From JADFNB01 sp036397455 (GTDB taxonomy: Bacteria; Gemmatimonadota; Gemmatimonadetes; Gemmatimonadales; GWC2-71-9): a stretch of 64,000 bases of DNA. The translations under genes and the position numbers were made by a program. Positions 8,440 to 17,461 of this stretch are shown here, piece by piece (within the stretch, counting starts at the first letter, position 1; every line of letters begins with the position of its first letter). Where the stretch lies: contig DASWIX010000079.1 of the NCBI GenBank assembly GCA_036397455.1, forward strand, positions 186,001 through 250,000. Reading direction: 5' to 3'. Below the pieces are notes generated by a model. The model made no database searches and was not told the DNA's origin. It was given only the letters and a program-made list of their open reading frames with translations.

Positions 8440-9629
8440 GCCGGCTGGTTCACCAGGTTGGCCACATGCGCGACGTCCTTGTCGCCGCGACCGCTCACAT
8501 TGATGAGGACGATCTCGTCGGGTCCAGCGGCGTCGCGGTCCAGCACCCACGCCACGGCGTGGGCGGTCTCGAGGGCCGGCATGATACCCTCCAGACGGCT
8601 CAGCGTCTCGAACGCCCGCAGCGCCTGGTCGTCCGTGACCGACACGTAATGGGCCCGGCCCGCGTCCCGCAAATAGGCGTGCTCGGGCCCGACCCCGGGA
8701 TAATCGAGCCCCGCGGACACCGAATGCGCCGGCGCCACCTGGCCATCGTCGTCCTGTAGCAGGTAACTCATCGTCCCGTGTAGTACTCCCGGTCGTCCGG
8801 CCGTGAGGGACGCCGCGTGCCGCCCCGATGCAATACTCTCACCCCCCGCCTCGACCCCGACAAGGCGAACCGCCGGGTCGTCGAGGAACCCGGCAAACAC
8901 ACCCATGGCATTCGAGCCTCCGCCGACGCACGCCACGACGATATCAGGCAGTCGTTCCGCCACCTCGAGCACCTGTCGGCGCGCCTCGCGCCCGATCACC
9001 GCCTGCAGGTCGCGCACGATGCGCGGAAACGGGTCCGGCCCCACAACCGACCCGATGACATAGTGTGTCGTGTCGACATTGGTCACCCAATCGCGCAGGG
9101 CCTCGTTGGTCGCGTCCTTCAATGTCCGGGTGCCTGAATGTACCGGGATGACCTCCGCTCCGAGTAGCTCCATGCGGTAGACGTTGAGTCGCTGGCGCTC
9201 CATATCCTCCGCGCCCATGTACACCACACACGCGAGCCCGTAGCGCGCGCACGCGGTCGCCGTGGCCACGCCGTGCTGTCCCGCGCCGGTTTCGGCGATG
9301 ATCCGTCCCTTGCCCATCCGGCGCGCCAACAGCACCTGACCGATCGTATTGTTGATCTTATGGGCGCCCGTGTGGCACAAGTCTTCGCGTTTCAGGAGGA
9401 CGCGGCATCCGGCGGTGTCGGACAAGCGGGGAGCGTCGCTCAGCGGCGTCGGTCGCCCGACGAATGTGCGCGCCAGGTGGTCCAGATCGGCCTGGAACGC
9501 CGGATCGGCGCACGCCGCGTCGTAGGTCTCCGCCAACTCATCGAGGGCGGCGACCAGCGTCTCGGGAACGTAGCGGCCGCCGTAGCGGCCGAAACGTCCG
9601 GCGTTCAATCCGGGACTCGGCGCGATCAA
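8436..9629 (-). CDS. trpB: Tryptophan synthase beta subunit
   Basis: Pyridoxal-phosphate enzyme that condenses indole with serine to give tryptophan. The 397-residue length is typical. HTGAHKINNTIGQ contains the PLP lysine (Lys92), and VACVGGGSNAMG is the phosphate-binding glycine loop. GRYGGRYVPETL is the family N-terminus. The open frame extends far upstream through trpC, but a TTG at 9629 sits 6 nt after a GGAGG sequence and overlaps the trpC stop (TTGA), so I take it as the start. Translational coupling trpC-trpB is likely. Confidence 0.95.
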   Translation of the reverse strand: MIAPSPGLNAGRFGRYGGRYVPETLVAALDELAETYDAACADPAFQADLDHLARTFVGRPTPLSDAPRLSDTAGCRVLLKREDLCHTGAHKINNTIGQVLLARRMGKGRIIAETGAGQHGVATATACARYGLACVVYMGAEDMERQRLNVYRMELLGAEVIPVHSGTRTLKDATNEALRDWVTNVDTTHYVIGSVVGPDPFPRIVRDLQAVIGREARRQVLEVAERLPDIVVACVGGGSNAMGVFAGFLDDPAVRLVGVEAGGESIASGRHAASLTAGRPGVLHGTMSYLLQDDDGQVAPAHSVSAGLDYPGVGPEHAYLRDAGRAHYVSVTDDQALRAFETLSRLEGIMPALETAHAVAWVLDRDAAGPDEIVLINVSGRGDKDVAHVANLVNQPA

Positions 9630-10480
9630 GACGTTCCTCCAGACGCCGCACGCGGTGCACGGTCTCGGTGCACACCCGTCAACGCGCGAGTGGCCGCCAC
9701 CGGGTTCGTCGCGCGGGCGAGTACGGTGCCCACCAGAATAGCATCTGCACCCCACGCCGCAAGACAAACCACGTCATCCCGGGTGGACACCCCACTCTCC
9801 GCCACGGCCACGCGATCGGACGGAATCGTGCGCAGCACCGGTTCGCTGCTTGCGAGGTTCACCTCGAAGGTGTCGAGGTCCCGCGCGTTCACGCCGATCG
9901 ACTCGACGTCCAGTCGCAGCGCGACCTCCAGCTCCCGCAATCCATGCACTTCCACCAGGCATCCCATGCCCAGCTCCCGCGCCAGCGAAGCGAGGTCGGC
10001 GAGGCGATCGGCATCGAGCGCCCGAACGATGAGCAGGATCGCGCTGGCACCGATCGCCCGGGACTCGTACACCTGCACCGGATCGACGATGAAGTCTTTG
10101 CGGAGCACCGGCACCGCGGTGGCGCTCCGCACCGCCACGAGATCGCCGACCGAGCCGCCAAAATGCGCGGCGTCCGTCAGCACCGAGATCGCCGCGGCGC
10201 CGCCCGCCACGTAGTTGGCGGCGTGCACCGCCGGATCGATATTCGGCGCAATGGCGCCAGCCGACGGCGAGCGACGTTTCACCTCGGCGATCACGGAGAC
10301 ATGCTCCCCGCCGAACGCCGCCGTCCAGGGTGGCGAGATTTCGGCCTGCTCCGCCTGCCGGCGGATGTCACCCAATCGGGCGCGCAACTCGGTGACGCGG
10401 CCCTTGGTGGCCGTCAGAATGTCGTGCAGTGACGTGAACGGGGCCTTCTTGCGGTTCGGGGAGTTTTCGGGTATAGTCAC
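9626..10480 (-). CDS. trpC: Indole-3-glycerol phosphate synthase
   Basis: Closes the indole ring from CdRP in tryptophan synthesis. The 284-residue TIM barrel shows VIAEVKRRSPSAG (catalytic lysine region), VLRKDFIVDPVQVYE (second catalytic lysine), IGVNARDLDTFEV and VAESGVSTRDDV. Translation starts at GTG 10480. It is the first gene of the minus-strand cluster. Only 42 bp separate it from the divergent lexA gene. No TrpF fusion is present. Confidence 0.95.
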   Translation of the reverse strand: MTIPENSPNRKKAPFTSLHDILTATKGRVTELRARLGDIRRQAEQAEISPPWTAAFGGEHVSVIAEVKRRSPSAGAIAPNIDPAVHAANYVAGGAAAISVLTDAAHFGGSVGDLVAVRSATAVPVLRKDFIVDPVQVYESRAIGASAILLIVRALDADRLADLASLARELGMGCLVEVHGLRELEVALRLDVESIGVNARDLDTFEVNLASSEPVLRTIPSDRVAVAESGVSTRDDVVCLAAWGADAILVGTVLARATNPVAATRALTGVHRDRAPRAASGGTS

Positions 10481-10522
10481 TTCGGCCTATATTCGGTTCT
10501 CGACCCAGTTGGGGGCACCGCT
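10481..10522. promoter_or_regulatory. Divergent trpC/lexA promoter region
   Basis: Only 42 bp lie between the two divergent start codons. TATATT at 10488-10493 reads as a -10-like hexamer toward lexA. The complementary AATATA/TATAGG sequence reads toward trpC and would end about 5 nt before its GTG, so a leaderless trpC mRNA is conceivable. Neither direction has a convincing -35 hexamer, and I found no known LexA-box consensus. This is a weak prediction. Confidence 0.3.
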
Positions 10523-11131
10523 ATGCCGCTCACGCGCCGCCAGAAGCAAATACTCGATCACCTCGAAACGTACATCCGGACCAACGGTTACGCGCCATCG
10601 TTCGAGGAAATCGCCGAGCAGTTCTCCTTCAGTTCCCTTGCCACCGTCCACGAGCACCTGACCAACCTGGAGCGGAAGGGCTACATCCACCGGACCCACA
10701 ACGAGAGCCGGGCCATCGAGATGGTGCCAATCCCCGGCCAGGCAGGTGCCACCGAGATCCCGTTGCTGGGGCAGGTGGCGGCAGGCGAACCGATCGAAGC
10801 GGTGGCCGAGGCGGAGACGATTGCCGTCCCCAACGACCTCCTCCCTCGTCGCGGGTCAAGTTATTGCCTGCGCGTGCGCGGCGATTCGATGATCGATGAG
10901 CACATCGAAGACGGCGATTTCGTCGTGGTCCACAACCGCAACACCGCCGATCAGGGCGAAATGGTGATCGCCCTCGTTCAAGGAACATCCGCCACCGTCA
11001 AGCGGCTGTACCGAGAAGCGGGCGGCTGGATCCGTCTCCAACCGGCCAATGACCGAGTCCAACCCATTCGGGTCCATGAAGACGACCTCCTGGTACAGGG
11101 CGTCGTGGTTGGCGTCATCCGGAAGTACTAG
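10523..11131 (+). CDS. lexA: LexA repressor (SOS regulator, self-cleaving)
   Basis: Represses DNA-damage genes until RecA filaments trigger autoproteolysis. The 202-residue product has the winged-helix N-terminus (LTRRQKQILDHLETYI, then FEEIAEQFSFSSLATVHEHL) and an S24-type protease domain. The cleavage site is Ala87-Gly88 in VAAGEPI, the nucleophile is Ser122 in RGDSMID and the base is Lys160 in ATVKRLY, so all catalytic parts are present. It is divergent from trpC and converges on trpD with a 17-bp tail overlap. It therefore physically splits trpD from trpCBA. Confidence 0.96.
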   Translation: MPLTRRQKQILDHLETYIRTNGYAPSFEEIAEQFSFSSLATVHEHLTNLERKGYIHRTHNESRAIEMVPIPGQAGATEIPLLGQVAAGEPIEAVAEAETIAVPNDLLPRRGSSYCLRVRGDSMIDEHIEDGDFVVVHNRNTADQGEMVIALVQGTSATVKRLYREAGGWIRLQPANDRVQPIRVHEDDLLVQGVVVGVIRKY

Positions 11132-12182
11132 CCGGCCCGCCCGCTGCTCGAACCAGCGCATCCAGCGCCCGGGCCGCACTGCCGTCGTCGAGGGCAACGC
11201 TGGCCTGCCGCAACCCCTCCGGGTACGAATCGGCCAAGCCCGCTACATAGATCGCCGCTCCCGCGTTCAGGACGACCACGGCCTTCGCGTCCGGATCGGC
11301 ATCGGGCTCCCGCAGCAGCGCGGAGAGCCGGGAGGCGTTCGCTCCCGGTTCCCCCCCGGCGAGCAGGCGAAGGTCGGCGATTGAATGTCCGAACTCCTCC
11401 GGGTCAATGGACCAGGTGGTGATCTCGTGCCCCCGGATTTCCCACACGTCCGTCCGGCCCACGGGCGACACCTCGTCCATTCCCGCCGTCCCATGGACGA
11501 CCATGGCGTGTTCGGTGCCGAGACGGGCGAGCGCGGTGGCGACGATCGGCGCACGGTCGGGGTCGGCAACCCCAATCACCTGTCGTCGAACGCCGGCCGG
11601 GTTGGCCAGCGGACCGATCAGGTTCATGACCGTGGGGACGCCCAACTCGCCCCGGACCGGGCCAACGAACTTCATGGCGGGATGAAATGCGGGCGCAAAC
11701 AGGAACGCCATGCCAGCCCGTGCAATCATCGCCGCCGCCGCACCAGCCTCCACGACGACCTCGATACCAAGCGCCTCGAGCACGTCCGCCGATCCGCAAC
11801 GTGATGTGTACGATCGGTTGCCGTGTTTCGCGACGCGGGCGCCCGCCCCGACGGCCACGAACGCGGCCGCGGTCGACACGTTAAAGGTCGAGACGACACC
11901 GCCCCCCGTCCCGCACGTATCGATTACCGGACCGGCCATTGCCGGCAGTTCCACCCGACGCATGACCCGCCGAAGCGCACGGACCGCGCCCGCCAGTTCC
12001 TCGCCGGACTCGCCCTGCACCCTGAGACCCATCAGCAGCCCCGCCGATTGTGCCGCGGTGGCCTCCCCCGTCATCAGGACCCCGACGGCCTGCTCCACGA
12101 GTGCCTCTCCCAGCCGTTCTCCGGCGGCGAGACGTTGGAGCGCCAGGATGAGTGGAGCGGTTTGAGGGGACGGCGGGGGCAT
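11115..12182 (-). CDS. trpD: Anthranilate phosphoribosyltransferase
   Basis: Transfers phosphoribose from PRPP to anthranilate, the second step of tryptophan synthesis. The 355-residue protein carries the glycine-rich PRPP loop DTCGTGGG, the FNVSTAAAFVAVGAG helix, VAKHGNRSYTSRCGSADVLE and FAPAFHPAMKFVGPVR. The start is ATG 12182. It is transcribed alone on the minus strand, separated from trpCBA by lexA, from its own sigma-70-like promoter. There is no Shine-Dalgarno because the predicted leader is nearly absent. No trpE or trpG homologue lies in the window. Confidence 0.95.
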   Translation of the reverse strand: MPPPSPQTAPLILALQRLAAGERLGEALVEQAVGVLMTGEATAAQSAGLLMGLRVQGESGEELAGAVRALRRVMRRVELPAMAGPVIDTCGTGGGVVSTFNVSTAAAFVAVGAGARVAKHGNRSYTSRCGSADVLEALGIEVVVEAGAAAAMIARAGMAFLFAPAFHPAMKFVGPVRGELGVPTVMNLIGPLANPAGVRRQVIGVADPDRAPIVATALARLGTEHAMVVHGTAGMDEVSPVGRTDVWEIRGHEITTWSIDPEEFGHSIADLRLLAGGEPGANASRLSALLREPDADPDAKAVVVLNAGAAIYVAGLADSYPEGLRQASVALDDGSAARALDALVRAAGGPASTSG

Positions 12183-12190
12183 GGTCGCGT

Positions 12191-12219
12191 ATCCTACGGA
12201 CCATCGACGAGGTTGTCAA
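12191..12219 (-). promoter_or_regulatory. trpD promoter (sigma-70-like, probably leaderless)
   Basis: Reading the minus strand, TTGACA (12219-12214) is a perfect -35. A 17-bp spacer and TAGGAT (12196-12191), a 4/6 match to TATAAT, follow. Only 8 nt separate the -10 from the trpD ATG, so transcription would start at or within a base or two of the start codon. Confidence 0.6.
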
Positions 12220-12242
12220 ACTGACGCAACCCCTTGTCTCAC

Positions 12243-12270
12243 TTGCGACTACGTGGTCGTTGTGTATCTT
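12243..12270 (+). promoter_or_regulatory. truA promoter (sigma-70-like, probably leaderless)
   Basis: TTGCGA (12243-12248), a 16-bp spacer and TATCTT (12265-12270), each hexamer a 4/6 match to consensus. The truA ATG begins 8 nt after the -10, the same spacing as in the divergent trpD promoter. No Shine-Dalgarno sequence precedes the ATG. Confidence 0.45.
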
Positions 12271-12278
12271 CACCGCGC

Positions 12279-13055
12279 ATGGCGGAGCACCCTTGGTACG
12301 CTGTTTTGCAGTACTGCGGCCGCGACTTCGCCGGCTGGCAGTCGCAGCCCGCCGCGCGCACGGTGCAGGGCGATCTCGAACAGACCCTCAGCCGACTCGA
12401 AGGACAACGCGTGATGACCCATGCCGCGGGTCGCACGGACGCGGGAGTGCACGCACTCGGCCAGGTGATCTCGTTCTCGACCCGTCGCGCCTGGGAGGGC
12501 CCGGATTTGCGGCGGGCCCTTAACGCCCTCCTGCCCGACGACATTTGGATCGAACGGGTGTCCGCGGCACCGGCGGGATTCCACGCCCGCAAGAGCGCCA
12601 TGGCCCGCGTGTATCGCTACGTGGTTGGGTGCGACGACGGCTCGCGATCACCGTTTCGGCATCCGTTCGAATGGGCGCTCGGCAGGCCACTGGACCCCTC
12701 GGCCCTCGCACACGTTGCAGGCCTGCTGACCGGGGAACACGATTTCCGGGCCCTCTCGACGGTTGGGCAGACCAAGCCCCATTATCGCTGCCGCGTGGTG
12801 CAGGCAAACTGGCAGGCGCGCGCGGACGGCGAAGGATTTATTTTTACCATCGAGGCGGATCGGTTTCTGCACCGGATGGTTCGTTTTCTGGTCGGACTCA
12901 GCATCGATGTTGCACTCGGCCGCCGCGGCCACGACGACGTTACCCGGCTCTTGACGGCCCACACGAACGCCGACGCGAGCCCGCCGGCACCGCCGGAGGG
13001 CCTGTATCTGGTCGCCGTTCGATACCCTCAGTTGGAGGAGGACCACGCGCAATGA
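12279..13055 (+). CDS. truA: tRNA pseudouridine(38-40) synthase
   Basis: Isomerises uridines 38-40 in the tRNA anticodon arm. The 258-residue product has the TruA N-terminus LQYCGRDFAGWQSQP, the catalytic aspartate in AAGRTDAGVHALGQV, and MARVYRYVV and FLHRMVRFLVG later. The frame is open upstream of 12279, but the ATG there gives the family start and follows a promoter-like sequence by 8 nt. The stop overlaps the next ATG (ATGA), so the aldolase gene downstream is coupled. Confidence 0.95.
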   Translation: MAEHPWYAVLQYCGRDFAGWQSQPAARTVQGDLEQTLSRLEGQRVMTHAAGRTDAGVHALGQVISFSTRRAWEGPDLRRALNALLPDDIWIERVSAAPAGFHARKSAMARVYRYVVGCDDGSRSPFRHPFEWALGRPLDPSALAHVAGLLTGEHDFRALSTVGQTKPHYRCRVVQANWQARADGEGFIFTIEADRFLHRMVRFLVGLSIDVALGRRGHDDVTRLLTAHTNADASPPAPPEGLYLVAVRYPQLEEDHAQ

Positions 13056-13720
13056 AATTCTTCCTGGATACCGCGGAGCTGAGCGAGATTCGCTGGGCCT
13101 CACAAGCCGGCCTGATCGACGGCGTCACCACCAATCCCAGTTTGCTGTCGAAGGTTGCGGGGGACCTCGATCCGCGAGATGTCCTGAAGGAGATCTGTTC
13201 GCTCGTGGAGGGGCCCATCAGCGCCGAGGTCATCACGATCCAGCCGGACGAGATGTACACCGAGGGCAAGGCGCTCGCCAGGATCGCGGACAACATCGTG
13301 GTAAAGATCCCGATGATCGAAGACGGGTTGACCGCGATCCGCCGGCTCAGCGCCGAAGGGATCCCGGTCAACGTCACGTTGTGCTTCTCCGCCGCGCAGT
13401 GTCTGGTGGCCGCCAAGGCCGGCGCGGCGTACGTCTCGCCGTTCCTGGGGCGGCTCGACGATGTGGGCCAGGAGGGCATGGAGGTCGTCAGCGAGACGCG
13501 GGTGATCTTCGACAACTACGATATCGAGACGGAGATCCTCGCCGCGTCGATTCGACATCCGCGCCACATCACCGAAGCCGCGATGCTCGGCGCCGATGTG
13601 GCGACCATGCCGACCAGCGTACTCAAGAAGCTGCTGCTGCATCCCCTCACGGACCGGGGGTTGGATCAATTCCTGAACGATTGGAGCAAGATCGCGCATC
13701 GGCCCAAGGTCGAGGTGTGA
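13052..13720 (+). CDS. fsa: Fructose-6-phosphate aldolase / short transaldolase
   Basis: A 222-residue class I aldolase of the small MipB/TalC transaldolase group. It starts MKFFLDTAELSEIRWASQAG and has GVTTNPSLLSK, the Schiff-base lysine in NIVVKIPM and NVTLCFSAAQCLVAAKAGA, then YVSPFLGRLDD. Family members either cleave fructose-6-phosphate or act as true transaldolases, and sequence alone does not separate these confidently. It overlaps truA by 4 bp and the HtrA gene by 4 bp. Confidence 0.92.
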   Translation: MKFFLDTAELSEIRWASQAGLIDGVTTNPSLLSKVAGDLDPRDVLKEICSLVEGPISAEVITIQPDEMYTEGKALARIADNIVVKIPMIEDGLTAIRRLSAEGIPVNVTLCFSAAQCLVAAKAGAAYVSPFLGRLDDVGQEGMEVVSETRVIFDNYDIETEILAASIRHPRHITEAAMLGADVATMPTSVLKKLLLHPLTDRGLDQFLNDWSKIAHRPKVEV

Positions 13721-15102
13721 CCGCGGGCCTTGCGCTGACGATGATGGTGGCGGCGTGTGGCGCCGCAGCCCGCGACGCCGCGCCGCTCGAGCACGCCGCG
13801 GCGGTCCAACAGACCCAGAGCGTCACCGCATCGCGCAAGTCGGCGATCGTGACCGCCGCCCAACGCGTGGCGCCGTCGGTCGTGAGCGTCAATGTGGTCC
13901 GCCGCGAGCGTCAGCGCGCCGGCGACCCGTTCAGTCTCTTCTTCGTGCCGCGTGGATACGAGCGGACCGTCCAAGGGCTCGGCTCCGGCTTCGTGGTCAC
14001 GCCGGACGGCCTCATCATCACCAATCAGCACGTCGTTGAAGGCGCCGAACAGATCGTCGTGACCACCAGCGACGGCTCCGACTACCCCGCCGAACTGCTG
14101 GGCGAGGATCCCGTGACCGACGTTGCCGCCCTGCGCATTCAGGCCGACGGGCTCCACCCCGCCCCGTTAGGGAGCAGTACGGACTTGCTGATCGGCGAGT
14201 GGGTCGTCGCCATCGGCAACCCGTACGGCTATCTCCTCGGCAATACCGAGCCGACCGTCACCGCCGGAGTCGTGAGCGGCATCGGGCGCAACCTGCTTCC
14301 GTCCCCTGATCAGCCCGGGATCTATGTTGGCATGATTCAGACCGATGCGCCGATCAACCCCGGCAACAGCGGCGGCCCGCTGGTGAACGCGGATGGCGAG
14401 GTCATCGGGGTCAACAGCAGCATCTTCTCGAGTTCGGGTGGATCGGTCGGAATCGGCTTCGCCATCCCGATCGAGCGAGCGTTGCGCGTCGCGCACCAGT
14501 TAGCGGATTCGCACGCGGTGCGACGCGCGTGGGTCGGCTTGGCCGTGACCGGCGCCGAGGGAATGCGCCAGTGGAAGGAGCGGGGTGGACTCGCGGTGAT
14601 CGGCGTCACGCCGGGGAGCCCGGCGGAATCGGCGGGATTGTCGGCCGGTGACGTGCTCGTGCGCGCGGGCACGCGGCCGCTGCGCACGTTCCTCGATTGG
14701 GAAGCGGTCAAGCTCGACGCATCACCGGGCGATACGGTCGCGCTCGAAGTCAAGGGTTCGCGCGGCAACCGCGTCGTACGGTTGGCGGTCGAGAACCTGC
14801 CCACCGAGCGTGCCGAGAAGATCGATGTCATGGGGGGGATCCGGCTGATCTCGGTCACGCCGGCGGTCCGCCAGGAGCGCGGCATCCAAAGCGAGAAGGG
14901 TGCGTTGGTCTACGAGTTGAGTGAGCGTACCCAGCGGATCACGGGGCTTCGACCCGGGGACGTCATTCGCCAGATCAACCGGAGCGTCATCGAGGCCGCG
15001 GACGACGTCGATCCCGCGTTCGAGACGGCGCGTGGGCGCGGGGTGCGCGTCTTCGTCGAACGCGGAGGTCGTATCAGCTACGTCGAGTTCTACATTCGAT
15101 GA
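13717..15102 (+). CDS. HtrA/Deg-type periplasmic serine protease, predicted lipoprotein
   Basis: A 461-residue protease-chaperone for misfolded envelope proteins. The N-terminus LALTMMVAAC ends in a lipobox-like VAAC (Cys14), so the protein is probably membrane tethered rather than free. The trypsin-like triad is His105 (TNQHVVEG), Asp135 (DPVTDVAAL) and Ser218 (GNSGGP). Two PDZ-like regions follow: VIGVTPGSPAESAGLSAGDV and, less canonical, GLRPGDVIRQINRSV near the C-terminus. The GTG start at 13717 overlaps the preceding stop. The frame open upstream belongs to the antisense-free shadow of the aldolase gene. It overlaps purB (ATGA). Confidence 0.92.
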   Translation: MTAGLALTMMVAACGAAARDAAPLEHAAAVQQTQSVTASRKSAIVTAAQRVAPSVVSVNVVRRERQRAGDPFSLFFVPRGYERTVQGLGSGFVVTPDGLIITNQHVVEGAEQIVVTTSDGSDYPAELLGEDPVTDVAALRIQADGLHPAPLGSSTDLLIGEWVVAIGNPYGYLLGNTEPTVTAGVVSGIGRNLLPSPDQPGIYVGMIQTDAPINPGNSGGPLVNADGEVIGVNSSIFSSSGGSVGIGFAIPIERALRVAHQLADSHAVRRAWVGLAVTGAEGMRQWKERGGLAVIGVTPGSPAESAGLSAGDVLVRAGTRPLRTFLDWEAVKLDASPGDTVALEVKGSRGNRVVRLAVENLPTERAEKIDVMGGIRLISVTPAVRQERGIQSEKGALVYELSERTQRITGLRPGDVIRQINRSVIEAADDVDPAFETARGRGVRVFVERGGRISYVEFYIR

Positions 15103-16538
15103 ACGCGCGCGATCGCTACGAATCCCCGCTGGCGACGCGCTATGCGTCGCCGACCATGCAACGGTTGTGGGGCGGCGCGCATCGCGCCGGCCTGTGGCGC
15201 CGCCTGTGGCTCGCGCTCGCGGAAGAGGAACGCCGGCTCGGCGTCGACATTCCGGAGCAGGCGATCGCCGACATGCGCGCGCATCTCGACGACGCCGACC
15301 TGGCCGCGGTGCGCGACTACGAACACACCCTCCGTCACGATGTGATGGCGCACATCCATCATTTCGGCGATCAGGCGCCGGCCGCGCGCCCCTACCTGCA
15401 CCTGGGCGCTACGAGTTGTTTCGTCACGGACAACGCCGACCTGATCGTGCTGCGCGAGGCGTTGCGCTTGATGCTGGGGCGGTTGATCGCCCTGCTTCGC
15501 GCACTGCGTGACCACGCGCTCGCGTTTCGCCGGCTCCCCACGGTGGCCTACACTCATTTCCAGCCTGCGCAGCTCACGACGGTGGGCAAACGCGCCGCGC
15601 TGTGGTTGCAGGATTTCGCGATCGATGCGGCGTCGCTGGCGAACGTGATCGAGACGCTGCCGTTCCGCGGCTGCAAGGGGACGACCGGCACGCAGGCGAG
15701 CTTTCTCGACCTTCTCGATGGAAACGAAGACGCGGTGCGTGAACTCGATGCCCGCGTGGCGGCGGCGTTCGGCTTCGCGTCGACCATCCCGGTCTCGGGC
15801 CAGACATACACGCGCAAGATCGACGCGCGGATCATGGACGGCTGGAGCGGCATCGCCCAGTCCTGCGCCAAGTTCGGGAATGACCTCCGGCTGCTGCAGC
15901 ACGAGGGTGAGGTGCTCGAACCGGCGGAGTCCGCGCAGGTGGGGTCGAGCGCCATGCCCTATAAGCGTAATCCCATGCGGGCCGAACGGCTCTGCGCCCT
16001 GGCGCGGTACGTCATCACGTTGCGGGAGAACTCGGCCCATACCGCGGCCACGCAATGGCTCGAGCGGACGCTCGACGACAGCGCGAACCGCCGCCTGGTG
16101 CTGCCGGACGCGGCCATGGCGGTGGACGCGCTGCTGATCCTCGCCACCAACGTTGCCGCCGGCCTGGAAGTGCGGGAGACGTTGATCGGTCACCACGTGG
16201 CGCAAGCCATGCCGTTCATGGCGACGGAGCGCTGGCTCATGCTGGGTGTCGTCGCGGGCGGAGACCGCCAGGCGCTGCACGAGGTGATGCGCCGGCACAG
16301 CTGGGCCGCCAAGGACGCCGTGGACGGCGGCGCGGCCAATGATCTGCTCGATCGCCTCGCGGCCGATCCCGCCTTCGCGGCGGTCGACGTCCGCGCGCTA
16401 CGCGCCGAGCTGGATCCAGATCGCTACGTCGGCCGTGCCCCCAATCAGGTGGTCGAATACATCGAACACCACCTCGATCCGCTGCTCGAGCGCCTGACAC
16501 CTTTCCAGACCACCGACACCACAGGGGTGACCGTCTGA
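15099..16538 (+). CDS. purB: Adenylosuccinate lyase
   Basis: Acts twice in purine synthesis, on SAICAR and on adenylosuccinate, releasing fumarate. The 479-residue product contains the fumarase/aspartase superfamily signature SSAMPYKRNPMRAERL with the flexible catalytic-serine loop, HLGATSCFVTDNADL, and the catalytic histidine region VAYTHFQPAQ. The ATG overlaps the htrA stop. It begins the purine gene run and is followed 11 bp later by purC, whose product feeds it. Confidence 0.95.
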   Translation: MNARDRYESPLATRYASPTMQRLWGGAHRAGLWRRLWLALAEEERRLGVDIPEQAIADMRAHLDDADLAAVRDYEHTLRHDVMAHIHHFGDQAPAARPYLHLGATSCFVTDNADLIVLREALRLMLGRLIALLRALRDHALAFRRLPTVAYTHFQPAQLTTVGKRAALWLQDFAIDAASLANVIETLPFRGCKGTTGTQASFLDLLDGNEDAVRELDARVAAAFGFASTIPVSGQTYTRKIDARIMDGWSGIAQSCAKFGNDLRLLQHEGEVLEPAESAQVGSSAMPYKRNPMRAERLCALARYVITLRENSAHTAATQWLERTLDDSANRRLVLPDAAMAVDALLILATNVAAGLEVRETLIGHHVAQAMPFMATERWLMLGVVAGGDRQALHEVMRRHSWAAKDAVDGGAANDLLDRLAADPAFAAVDVRALRAELDPDRYVGRAPNQVVEYIEHHLDPLLERLTPFQTTDTTGVTV

Positions 16539-16549
16539 CTGATAGCCCA

Positions 16550-17461
16550 ATGGTCGCCAGCGACCTCCCGCTGCCACTCGTGCGCCGTGGTAAAGTCCGC
16601 GAGATGTACGCCGTCGACGACGACACGCTGCTGCTCGTCGCCTCGGACCGGGTGAGCGCGTTCGACATCGTGCTGCCCAATCCGATTCCGAAAAAGGGCG
16701 CGGTCCTGACGCAGATCAGCGCCTACTGGTTCCGCGAACTCGCGGCCGTCGTCCCCAACCACTGTCTCGCGGCCGACGCCGACACGATCGTGGCGCGCGT
16801 GCCCGAGCTGGTGGCGCATCGTGACGCGCTGGTGGGTCGAGCGATGCTGTGTCGGCGCACCGAACCGCTGCCGGTCGAATGTGTGGTGCGGGGTTACCTC
16901 GCGGGCTCGGCCTGGGGGGAGTATCGCGAGCACGGCACCCTGGCCGGGGAACCGCTGCCGACCGGCCTCAGGGAGAGCAGCCGACTGGACCGGCCGATCT
17001 TCTCCCCGGCCACCAAGGCGGAGTCAGGTCACGACGAGAACATCACCTTCGCACAGATGACCGAGATCGTCGGCCCCGACACCGCGACGCGACTGCGCGA
17101 CACGAGTGTCGCGCTCTACGAGGCCGGGCGGGATCGCGCGGCCGGACACGGCATCATCATCGCCGACACGAAGTTCGAGTTCGGGCGCCTGGCCGACGGC
17201 GCGCTGCTGCTGATCGATGAGCTGCTGACGCCGGATTCCTCCCGGTTCTGGCCCGCGGACCGGTACGAGCCGGGCCGCGGCCAAGCGAGCTTCGACAAAC
17301 AGCCCCTGCGCGACTACCTCGCCGGGCAGAAGCGGAGCGGCGCGTGGGACGGTGGATGGGACGTTCCCGCATTACCCGACGAGATCGTGCGTGCCACCAG
17401 CATTCGCTATCAGGACGCGTTCCTGCGCATCACCGGTGCCCCGCTGCCCGAGGGCGGGTGA
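16550..17461 (+). CDS. purC: Phosphoribosylaminoimidazole-succinocarboxamide synthase
   Basis: Ligates aspartate to CAIR with ATP to make SAICAR. The 303-residue product is of the long bacterial/eukaryote-like type. Motifs are RRGKVREMYAVDDDTLLLVA and SDRVSAFD for nucleotide binding, VECVVRGYLAGSAW, and IIADTKFEFG with LLIDELLTPDSSRFWP. The ATG at 16550 is preferred. Its stop overlaps the GTG of psd (GTGA). Confidence 0.95.
   Translation: MVASDLPLPLVRRGKVREMYAVDDDTLLLVASDRVSAFDIVLPNPIPKKGAVLTQISAYWFRELAAVVPNHCLAADADTIVARVPELVAHRDALVGRAMLCRRTEPLPVECVVRGYLAGSAWGEYREHGTLAGEPLPTGLRESSRLDRPIFSPATKAESGHDENITFAQMTEIVGPDTATRLRDTSVALYEAGRDRAAGHGIIIADTKFEFGRLADGALLLIDELLTPDSSRFWPADRYEPGRGQASFDKQPLRDYLAGQKRSGAWDGGWDVPALPDEIVRATSIRYQDAFLRITGAPLPEGG

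Noticed and set aside
10453..10470. GTTC-N7-TTTC sequence as a LexA box near lexA
   Set aside because: It is only a partial match to the alpha-proteobacterial box and lies inside the trpC coding sequence; no evidence that this phylum uses that box.
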